A stretch of DNA of 64,000 nucleotides from Mytilus trossulus. Lineage: Eukaryota; Mollusca; Bivalvia; Mytilida; Mytilidae. A model generated the notes under the pieces. The model was not told where the DNA came from. It saw only the letters and a program-made list of their open reading frames with translations, and searched no databases. The translations under genes were made by a program, and so were the position numbers. This document shows, one piece after another, positions 27,801-39,800 of this stretch; position 1 is the first letter of the stretch, and each line of letters starts with the position of its first letter. Location: contig NC_086379.1 of the NCBI RefSeq assembly GCF_036588685.1, forward strand, positions 14,865,862-14,929,861. Direction: 5' to 3'.

Positions 27801-30800
27801 ACAGGAATACAGTACAAACAAACGCAAGTATAACATTCAGCACAAAGAAGTAAATCAATACAATAATTAATAGTACAAGTTGACAACCGATGAACCACAA
27901 CTGACAGAAACCATGAATATAGGACAGCACGGGACACCACATAAAGTATAAAACACGTAGGAAAATATTTTTTTACAGTCACAGCTAAATTTTAGTAAAA
28001 ATAAAACAAAATAATGGAGTTAAATAGGTTTGAGTTACGGGAACTGAAAAAAATATTGCCGAGATGGCGGCCATGTGTCATTTATAAATAACTCTTAAGG
28101 TGGTATATACCGGTAACACTACAGTGAGTGAACTATGCAAAAAGAGCCACATTAATTTTAGTGAAGGTGTTGGGTACCACCTTAAGTGAAGAACAACAAA
28201 AGAGTGAATGAAAATGAATTCTTTATTTTCTTTTTACTGTTTTCAAGGTATACGAATGAAGGGAATATTACTATAATGGTAAATGCATCAAATGGTGTCA
28301 GTCATGTTCAAACCAGTACAGATATCATCATGCAGAAAGTAGTTTTTGGTTTTATTCTTAACACAACACAGATTGATCCAGTGTATTCTGGATACTTAAT
28401 GTTCGACCTCAATTCTGCAGAATATATCTACAGTAATTTATTTCTCCAAATAAACTTTGGTGACGGCGAAATCTCAAACCATTTTGTTGCAAAATTTCAA
28501 AAAATATCAAAATATCATTATTATGACGTTGGAACATACATTTTAAAAGCCAACATATCTAATCTTGTGAGTTATCAGATAATAGAGGCCAATTTTACTG
28601 TGGATGAAGTTGTCCACGATCTAACTGTGACAGCAAACTCGTATGCAGTTAACCCAAACACTGATGTGATTCTTAACTTACGGACCAGTAATGGATCAAA
28701 TTTAAATTTTGATATATTTGTTAACGAGGAAAATTATGACACCGTATATATCAGAAATGAGAAACGTGGAATAACGTTATTCTATCACATAATATCAATT
28801 AACAAAGTTGGAATATTTAATGTGTCTGTTGTAGCCTCAAATAATATTTCTTCTGAAACTTTTACCATGAACGACCAGGTATATATCGAAAACGAGGTGC
28901 AAGATTTGATTTTATCTACAGATCCTGTAATTGCTAATCCACCTGGAGACATAGTTTTAACAGTGGATTACAATGCAGTTATCAATCCACCATCACACAT
29001 GACATGCAATGTTACACACGGAAATATGTTTTCGGATACATTTTACATAAATCAGATGCAAGTTGGTAAATCGGAACAATTCAACATTAAATATGATAAT
29101 GCCAATTTTATTGGGGAAGTTAAGATAGATATGAACTGTTTGAATAAAATAAGTCACATGTCTCTTACCACGTGGACTTCTCTACAACAACCTATTTCTG
29201 GTATATCTATTCACCAAAGCATACCGTACATTCCATCCGGAAAATTTATTGACTTCATGTTTAACATTGAAAGCGGAAGTAAAGTCAAATACAACTATTC
29301 TGTAGGAGATGGAACAGTATATTCTGATAATATAAATCAGGACTCTGTTAGTAATTTTCAAATAAATAGAACTCAAACCTATAATCAAAAAGGAAAATTT
29401 CAAATAACATTTCATGCTATCAATAGCGTATCTCAAAAATATGCAGAAGCTTATGTATGGGTGTTAGAAGCTGTGACAGGACTGAAAATTACCAAATACT
29501 TTTATTTGTCGGATCACAGCTCTGACGTAAGTTTCGGTTATGGGGATGAGGAAAATATTTATCCAACTGAAAGAGATATAACATTTGATGCATCAACTGT
29601 GAGCGGAAACTATATAAAATATGTGTGGGACTTGGGAAATAACGTTGTTAGAGAAACTGAAGATCCAACCTTGACATATCAATTTATAAATGGCGGAAAT
29701 TTTAAAATTGTTGTAAACGCCAGTAATCAGCTGTCGCATATTACTAGATCGTTCAATATGTCCATTTACCAGACTGTTCTCATTTCAACATTAAGTAACA
29801 ACGGACCTACAGATGCATTTGAAACTATTACGTTTACTCTTCAATTAAGTCAACCTGGTACAGAATCTTGCTATAAATGGGATTTGGGTGATAAATCACC
29901 AATTGTTTTGTATGGTGAGAAAAACTGTGAAGAAATCGCAACGTCATTGAATTATAAATACATGTACTGGAAGGCGTCCTCAAGTCTTATTCATACGCAT
30001 ATGTATCGTAAAAATTCAACGTATCAAGTGTTACTTACAGGAACTAATCTTATTTCATCTAAAAATATATCATCGATGGCTATAATAAGTGGAATAAGTT
30101 GTTTTTACCCGGATGTTCATATAAACGGAGGTGGACAAGATATTGATGAACCAGAGGTTATCCAGAAATCACAGAGGATAACTCTAGAAAGTTCTGCAGA
30201 GGTTAACTGTAAAGTATCACAGACAGTTTCATATCTTTGGAATATTTACAAAATTAGCCAAGGAGAAACCTATCAAGATTATATATTTGAAAACTACAAG
30301 ATAGATGATTCTGTTGAATTGGATAACTTGAATTTAGTTTTCATACCAAGAATTTTACCGATTGGGCAATACCGAATCAATTTAAATGTTTCAATGACTG
30401 AAATCTACGGATTGTCAGCTGAAGATTTTACCTACATTGAAATTATACCAACTCCTCTCAAGGTTAAAATAAGCGGCGGCAACGCTAGAGTTGTTGGTTA
30501 TAATCAAATGCTGATTGTGAATGCAGGGGAACAATCATATGACCCAGACATTGATGACCCCAACAACAAGACAGGAATGAGATTTATATGGAAATGCCGA
30601 CAGTCCACAGATATATACGAAGAAAAGATTTCACAGATTGATATTCCTGAATGGGATATATATGTCAACATGACTAGACAGGATGGTTGTTTTGGAACAG
30701 GTATTGGCATCCTACCATTTCACGAGTCACAATTGAAAATCAGTACTTTGTATTTAGAACCCAATACAGAGAATGTGTTTGAAGTAGAAGTGTATAAAGA

Positions 30801-33800
30801 TGACAGAATGGGTTCGTTTGAACAGTTAGTTTATGTTGTTGAAGGAGATCCACCTACGCTTATCATTAAGTAAGTGATTATCATTAAGTAAGTGATTATG
30901 TTTTGTGTGGTTGTGATGGTGCCAACCTATCAAGATTATGATATGTAATGTTGATAAGACATCACTTGATAATTCTCATTTAGAAACCTGTAAAAAATAT
31001 TTTAAAGCGGGAAATTAGTTTTTAAAATGCACATGTTGATTATCAGTTATTTCCACTTGGTGTTTCTCCCTGAATATAACAGTAACATCTATGTTAGCCA
31101 GTTCTATAGAAATTCCATCAAAATAATGAAAGATGTATAAAGACAAAAACAATAAATTTTCAAATTTATGACAGAAGATACTCACAAAGAACTGTTGTTA
31201 ACACACGATATTTAATTTGATATGACAGAGCTGGCCTTCCTTTTATGATTGCTTTGATAGAGGGTTGGTCTTTTCGTGGTATATATTGAAGCAAGAGTTC
31301 TTTGTAGTTAAATTAAATTTATCCCTTTCAAAAGGTCCTTGACTTTGTAACAGTTGATCACGAATATGTTCCAATAATCCTAGCAACAAACCCATTTTCT
31401 TTTACTCGTTTGTGACATCATTGAATTAAATTTATCACCTATTTTTTACTCAATGTGCAGCACGGAGGTGTCACATATTGAACATGATCTACTGGGTTTA
31501 CCTCCAAGTTATGATTTACAAATATATAAATTATAGCCATTGGGGAATGTAAACTACTGTCATGCAGGTGAAAAGTTTATCTATCTTTTTTCAATGAGTG
31601 TTAAGCCACCATTTTCTTCCAACAATGTTTGTACTAAGTCAGACAGTCGTTTGTCTCTCGTTCCATTGGCTGACAACGTTTTCTTCTGACAATGTTTGTA
31701 CTAAGTCAGACAGTCGTTTGTCTCTCGTTCCATTGGCTGACAACGTTTTCTTCTGACAATGTTTGTACTAAGTCAGACAGTCGTTTGTCTCTCGTTCCAT
31801 TGGCTGATAACGTTTTCTTCTGACAATGTCTGTACTAAGTCAGACAGTCGTTTGTCTCTCGTTCCATTGGCTGACAACGTTTTCTTCTGACAATGTTTGT
31901 ACTAAGTCAGACAGTCGTTTGTCTCTCGTTCCATTGGCTGACAACGTTTTCTTCTGACAATGTCTGTACTAAGTCAGAAGGTCGTTTGTCTCTTGTTCCA
32001 TTGGCTGACAACGTTTTCTTCTGACAATGTCTGTACTAAGTCAGACAGTCGTTTGTCTCTCGTTCCATTGGCTGATAACGTTTTCTTCTGACAATGTCTG
32101 TACTAAGTCAGACAGTCGTTTGTCTCTCGTTCCATTGGCTGACAACGTTTTCTTCTGACAATGTCTGTACTAAGTCAGACAGTTGTTTGTCTCTCGTTCC
32201 ATTGGCTGACAACGTTTTCTTCTGACAATGTCTGTACTAAGTCAGACAGTCGTTTGTCTCTCGTTCCATTGGCTGACAACGTTTTCTTCTGACAGTGTTT
32301 GTACTAAGTCAGACAGTCGTTTGTCTCTCGTTCCATTGGCTGACAACGTTTTCTTCTGACAATGTCTGTACTAAGTCAGACAGTCGTTTGTCTCTCGTTC
32401 CATTGGCTGACAACGTTTTCTTCTGACAATGTCTGTACTAAGTCAGACAGTCGTTTGTCTCTCGTTCCATTGGCTGACAACGTTCTCTTCTGACAATGTC
32501 TGTACTAAGTCAGACAGTCGTTTGTCTCTCGTTCCATTGGCTGACAACGTTTTCTTCTGACAATGTCTGTACTAAGTCAGACAGTCGTTTGTCTCTCGTT
32601 CCATTGGCTGACAACGTTTTCTTCTGACAATGTCTGTACTAAGTCAGACAGTCGTTTGTCTCTCGTTCCATTGGCTGACAACGTTTTCTTCCGACAATGT
32701 TTGTTCTAAGTCAGACAGTCGTTTTTCTCTCGTTCCATTGGCTGACAACGTTTTCTTCTGACAATGTTTGTACTAAGTCAGACAGTCGTTTATCTCTCGT
32801 TCCATTGGCTGACAACGTTTTCTTCCGACAATGTTTGTACTAAGTCAGACAGTCGTTTGTCTCTCGTTCCATTGGCTGACAACGTTTTCTTCTGACAATG
32901 TTTGTACTAAGTCAGACAGTCGTTTTTCTCTCGTTCCATTGGCTGACAACGTTTTCTTCTGACAATGTTTGTACTAAGTCAGACAGTCGTTTGTCTCTCG
33001 TTCCATTGGCTGACAACGTTTTCTTCCGACAATGTTTGTACTAAGTCAGACAGTCGTTTTTCTCTCGTTCCATTCGCTGATAACGTTTAATTAGGTCTTT
33101 CAACCTTTTTGGTTGAAAGACCAATAGGTTTTGTTCTGATTATTATTTTTTTTTTCTTCCGCCTAACTTTTTTCTTGCGTATTATTGATGTTTCAAAAGA
33201 TGTCGCTTAGATATTTGGAATATGATATTGTAAAGTTTATACGCTTTAAAAATTGACAAAGGCGTAACCAAAAACTTAACGTTGTAAAAGTTATCTCACC
33301 AAACACTGTTTTTCTTTTTCCTTCAAATTTATTTTACCAAATTGCTCGTTACATCTTCAGGATTAGGATTTTAATTTTAACCGAAGCTATCCGGTGACTC
33401 CATATGAGAGTTATCCCCCCTTTTGTATATGATATAAGTGATATAAGTAATATGCATTTCTAACTGGTAAACCATAAGTGATAGAGACCTAGGGTCTTTT
33501 GATTTAAGATCCTTTGTCCAAAAAAAAATGAAAATAAGGTCAAGGCCAAAGGTCAAGGTAAAAACTTCTAAATGTTGATTTTGGCTTATTTTCACTAACC
33601 TTATAAGATATCGACAAATTATTTTTACTAAATTGTTAGTTTCGACATGTCGTAACTTATAAATTTTGGTTGAAATGGTGCGTAGACAATAAATGGGAGT
33701 TTTCGCCCCTCTTATATTTAGAATTATGTGTAAAGTGATATTACTCATGAACCATACATATTAAGGGACTAGTGTATTTTGATTTGAGATGTTTAGTCTG

Positions 33801-36800
33801 TGACATGGAAATTGAGGTCTAGGTCATAGGTTAATTGGACGTCCTAGATTTTGACCTTCGCTCGAAATTCATATTTATACATCATAAAGCCATAGGAACT
33901 GACATTTTCAACTAAATTTAAATATTTATATCAAGATAGATCCTTATTGGTTGAAAAACCTTCAATTGTTCTCTGAACAATTGGTTTTTAATTTTATCAG
34001 TTTTTTTACTTCCCCTTTTTGAATTTAATTTGAATTTATGTATTTTGGTTTTAGTTTTTTTTATAGATATACATTAGTATAAATAGATATTGTTTTATTT
34101 TATAACCTTTGTTTTATATATGTGTTAATGGTGTGCATATATCCTCAGATGTCGATGCAAATGAAGTTGCTATCACCAATTTAAAAGGCGTATTCAAATT
34201 CAATTAACTGTCCTACTGTTGTGCGATTCATTTTCGTTAATCTTAATGTTTCCTTTTGATGGTTTGTTAACAATTATTTGTGCTATTATCCTTTTTCTTT
34301 TTTAATGATTTGGTAATAATAACAATATTTATCTAACTCTAAGGAAATTTTTTAGTTATTTTTTTATTTACTTTGCAGTTGCCATGTCAATTGCAAATCG
34401 AAGATGAATCCGTCTGGTGAATTCACTCTTTCGGTTACGTGTGTTGAATGTACCAACTACGATAAAGAGGAGTACAAATGGAGCCTTTATCTAAAGAATG
34501 AGACCCTTGGAGGATTTTATCTTGTCAACAACTTAGATGCCATTACCGAAGCAGGTAAATCTAAACATGGGTATACGTTTTAGAAACTGGAGTGGTATAA
34601 CTTTCATACATTATTTATTTAAAGTAATTTTTTTAATAAAATGCAAAAAAATCACGAATACCTTTTACCTTAAGTTAAATTACAATTCAGAATTAAAATC
34701 AGGACATCGTTTTAATCATACAAGATATTTATAACAATTGTATTATCGCATGATTCCTATTTCTGTTTTGACAAAAAAATACATTTCTGCAGTGACCATA
34801 GAATTTTGATTTATTGTTGTTTTTTTTGGTTTTTTTCATGCTGTTCATTTAAGGTGATATGGATGTGTTCTGCAATCTAAAACTTCAAAATAGCAGAATA
34901 CATTTGCATATAAATTTTCTTTTAGGTCATCAAATTTGAATCAAGGATTGCAGCTTAAAATCAAGTTCGGCACTACCATTTTTTGTAATATTAAAATTAA
35001 GGGAGATAACTCAGATAATTTTGTTTTACAATAAATTAACTAAAATTTAGCAAATTAAAAAGAAATTCCATATATTTAATTTTGGAAATCCCTGTACCTA
35101 AAATAGTATTCAAATTAGTCAAAACTCTTCTTATCTATATTAACAAGTTTGATGACGAATAATTTGTATTTTCAGGAACGTCCTCTCAGGCGATAAAAAT
35201 CAAACAGGGGTCCCTTATTGGAGGACAGGTATATCGCTTTAGAATAGATGGCAAAGTGTATGGTTACGCTCCTAGCTTTACTGAATATGAATTCATAACC
35301 AATCTGCCACCATATGGAGGAACTTGCGACATTGATCCAATATCAGGTAGATATATATCTTTAAATCTTAATATGCGGTATGGGTGTTGCTCATTGTTGA
35401 AGGTTTTACGGTGACCAATAATTTCTCTGTCATTTGGTCTCATTGTCATTATGCCATTTCTTCTTATTTTCATATATAGATACTGGTGTACTATTATTAA
35501 TTGCATAGTTTATGTTATTATTATATTTTATTAAAAATATCAAATATGTTTTAAATAATGATTAGATGCGTCATTATTTATTTACTATTCCTACCTTTGA
35601 TAATCTTTTTGAAAAAATATTGCGAGTTCTCGTACTAAACAGTGCTAGTTAATTCTTAAAAACTATTTTCAGGTTACGCATTAGAGACGGAGTTTGAAAT
35701 ACGTTGTCGGGGATGGTTAAACCCTGGAGAAGAGGCAATATTAGGACGTGGTTTGTTATACAGATTTTGGTCTCGTCCGCAGGGATCTTTTGATACACAG
35801 CTTTTGTATTATGGAAAAGATGCTTTCACCCCTAAGAGCAAATTCTCACTTGGGCCTGTGGACAATGATTTCTTCCATGACGTTGTAGTTAGAATTTCCA
35901 ATCCTATCGGAGAATTCGTAGAAACGTATCTTAAAGTGAAGGTATGAACACTAATGTCAAGCAACTTCGAAATGATGTGTATGTTTTGTCCATAAAATAA
36001 ACATGTTAAATATTTAACTGTGATTACAAACACATCCGGCGAAAAGAAGTTCCATACATTATGATGTTCACGGTAAGTTTTCATTTCAAAGCAAACACTT
36101 ATCCTGTATTTGGATGCATCACGAATCACCTAATTCCTTAATAGGATATCAACAAATCAACCTCCCTGAAAAAAGAATAATTAGCTCTATGTCGTGTACT
36201 TGCGGCAAAAGGTTATTTAAAAAATAATTGCGAATTACAAATTTCATTATTTGTTTAAAACTTACTTGACATTAAATATTGTTAATTTAATGAATCATTG
36301 GTTTCATGTTGGATACTACTGTTTTACCATCACTATATATCGTCTGCTGAAGCTGTTAAAATAAAGTATCAGTTTTAAAGCACATTATGATTGTGTTTGT
36401 CAAAGCAAGCCACGACCGTATACGTAACAGGTACAGCAGACGGGGGGGGGGGGGGAACCTTAAAAAAACAGTTCTACATGTACAATTATTGAACGAGGCT
36501 GCTCACAAGTACTTAAAAGTTTGTTCTAAGTGTTTTTCTTTTTAAGTCACTTATATAGACGTTGCAAATAAACTCATTAAAGATATCAGGACTAAATTTT
36601 GTATATACGCCAGACGCACGTTTCGTCTACAAAAGACTCATCAGTGACGCTCGAATAAAAAAAAGTTGAATAGGCCAAATAAAGTACGAAGTTGAAGAGC
36701 ATTGATAACCAAAATTCCTAAAAGTTTTGCCATTTATATATTCACTGCTATTTATTTTGTAAGGTAAATGAACCGATGGAAGACGATGTCTCTGACCTCC

Positions 36801-39800
36801 TTACCCTTACTAGTGGAGAATCTAATCAATTGACTACTCTGTTGTCATCCGGTAAAGCACAGGAAGCTAAGCAACTCGTGGTCGCTGTGGCATCACTCAT
36901 CAATTATTCACCAGTTCTGGTAAGCGATTACTTCATTGTGACAACTTAAGATATAAAGTGAACCAAGAAATGTATTTAGAAACAGTAAAAATTTATGGAA
37001 GATGTTGCTTATCTTTTTTTGTGATGATGATGATGATTATGGTAGAAATTTTAAACGACATTGACTGGCTATACAGACATCGCACAGTCAGCCATTTCTT
37101 TTTGTGAATTAGACAATCATATATTTATATCTACATTGGCCTTTGAATTGGAAGAACAAAATTGATAAAGTACTATTATGAGGTCTTTTTTTATAATGAA
37201 TCTAATATTGAAATCCCTTTGTAGAAAATGTTCTTATTCAGTTTTAATGAGCAATAATACTATTATACTGTTTGTACTTAACACCAGAAGCGTTTTATGT
37301 ATCCTTACTATAGATGATAATAGAAGAAGAAGGCTTATCATGTCTAAGCTTAACTCGTATGTTGGGTCTATGTTTTTCTTTACTCTTTTAAATCTTCATT
37401 CTCTAGATAGGAGTTTCAAGGGCGTCACTCCTACAAATGATAACAGCACCTAATACCCCACCATCGACAGATGGTAGTACAACAAACGGTTGGACCAACC
37501 AAACTACAACATTGTTACCAGGAGACACGTCTATCGAACCAGGAAGTACTATTGATCCAGAAGAGGCAGAGAGATTGAGACAAGAACAGGCCGCTGAAGA
37601 AAAGAAATTAAGGACCGAGGTAATATAAATGTCATTTCCATAATTATAGAACAATTTTATTGTTTACTTCACGAAATGCATGCTATATTCATTTAAATGC
37701 ATTACCTGGTTTAACACATTCATATATTAAGTAATTTTCATTCAATGTCATGAAAAATGAATTAACAAATGGCACGTATCTTTTATCCTTGTTACCTAAT
37801 AAAACAACATTAAAGAATTTGTTAAGAATAAAATAATAATAATTTAATAATATATATACTATCTTACAGCTTCGAACGTCCGTTATCAAAACGTTATCCT
37901 TGGAAACAGAAAGTCCTACTCTGGACTCACTACAGCAAACAGCTATGGCTTTTCGAGTCATTACCCATGAGAGTTCAGAGATATCGGATGAATCCCAGGT
38001 AAACAAAATCAAATAACAGTTTTATTAAGACCCTTCATGTATTTTTTTTTTATAAATAAAACAATTAAACAGCACGAGAATGGTTTCATTTTTACGATTC
38101 AGTTGTATCTTTTATTGCCCTTAGTGTCTTGAGGAAACTCGCCAACTTAGGAAAGATAGCTAAATCAGAATATAGTTAAAAAAGATTCAAAAATTTTCAT
38201 TTTCGTGAATATACTAGCTGCTAATGCTTCTGTTTAAACAAATATTTCAAAGGGTGTTGCAGTTGATGCTATAAGGAAAATGGCTGACACGTTCCAGTTA
38301 ATGGTGGAATCCGAGCAAACAGAGGCACAGGGTCAAAAATACAGTACGGCGGAAGGTAATAGACCTAAAATACTTATAATAAAGTTCATGGTATTATACG
38401 AAATACAGGACGGCTGTCATATGTGGAGAAAATATAATACCCCCATAGAGCACCTCAGATCACATCCAGATTTTGATGGGGGTCGTGTTGATCGTCAGTT
38501 TTTTTTTATTTCTACCTTGTGTTTTATATTCTTTTGTTTATTTATTTGAGCCATGGCGTTGACGGTTTATTTTTGAAGTTGGTAAAAGGTCAACAAAGAG
38601 TTGTGAGATACATAGAAACATCATATATATTTTTTGTTTATTCATTATTTATAATAGGCCAATATATTTTTGAAATTTTTCACTAGATTTGAAATTTCAT
38701 TTTTTTTAAAGATATGATTGCAACATTAGGAAGTATAGTCATTGCCGCTACAGGAGAAGAAATCATGAATATCTTCAAACAGAACATATTGGAATCGTCT
38801 GGTATCGACACAGAATCTACTATTGAACAGACTACACAGGCAGAACGTACACAAGCAGAAACAAACAATACAACATCGTCTATAACAGCGGAGCAAAAGA
38901 AGGCAAAGGTATAAAAATTGTTTGCAATGTTTAGTGATATAATTGTGTCTTTTCATTCCTTTTAATCATATTTGGAAATGTCTTAAAATCTTTAAGCTCA
39001 AAAACTGTATCTTTTAATTTGAAAGAACAAGAGTGCACACGCTGAAATGTCTCGCCTTCTTTACTTATCATAGATATAAAAATATGTTGATAGACCAAAT
39101 ATAAAGCTTTATTACAACTCTCACATAAACTCAACATTAAAAAAGAAAAAAAACCATCGATCAATGAACCATGAAAATGAGGTCAAGGTCAGATGAACCA
39201 TGCCAGGCTGAAATGTACAGCTAACAATTCTTCAATACAAAAAATATAGTTGACTTATTGCTCATAAATTCAGAAAAACAGACCAAAACACAAGAACTTA
39301 ACACTGAACAATAAGCTGTGAAAATGAGGTGAAGGTCAAATAAAACCTGCGTAACAGACAAATAGATCATAAATCATTTCCATACACTAAATATAGTTGA
39401 CCTAATGCATAAAGTATTAGAAAAATAGACCAAAACTCAAAAATTTAACTTTGACCACTGAACCATGAAAATGAGGTCAAAGTCAGATGAAACCTGTCAG
39501 CTAGACATGTACACCTTACAATTATTCCATACACCAAATATAGTAGACCTATTGCATACAGTATAAGAAAAACAGACCAAAGCACAAAAACTTAACTATA
39601 ACCACTGAACCATGAAAATGAGGTCAAGGTCAGATGACACCTGCCAGTTGGACATGTACACCTTACAGTCCTTCCATACACCAAATATACTAGACCTATT
39701 GCTTATAGTATCTGAGATATGGACTTGACCACCAAAACTTAACCTTGTTCACTGATCCATGAAATGAGGTCGAGGTCAAGTGAAAACTGTCTGACGGGCA

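Larger units (their letters stand above)
27240..28247. other. Intron 21
   Basis: Mostly a reversed family E copy (about 27476-27985), then a short TTAA-flanked MITE-like element (28095-28185) 62 nt before the exon 22 acceptor. Confidence 0.7.
30870..34378. other. Intron 22
   Basis: Contains the 67-bp minisatellite (31606-33088) and a hairpin-bounded element (33090-34000). About 31460-31520 resembles a diverged reversed family D piece. The remainder is AT-rich. Confidence 0.75.

Noticed and set aside
27569..27982. 137-codon minus-strand frame
   Set aside because: It falls inside the reversed family E repeat and matches no protein pattern.
37411..37619. Exon 27 acceptor four bases later (second AG of CTAGATAG)
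   Set aside because: It would shift the frame relative to exon 26; the first AG keeps phase 0.
38280..38549. 89-codon frame as an exon
   Set aside because: Only 38253-38355 fits the splice phase; the rest is donor read-through into a reversed family D repeat.
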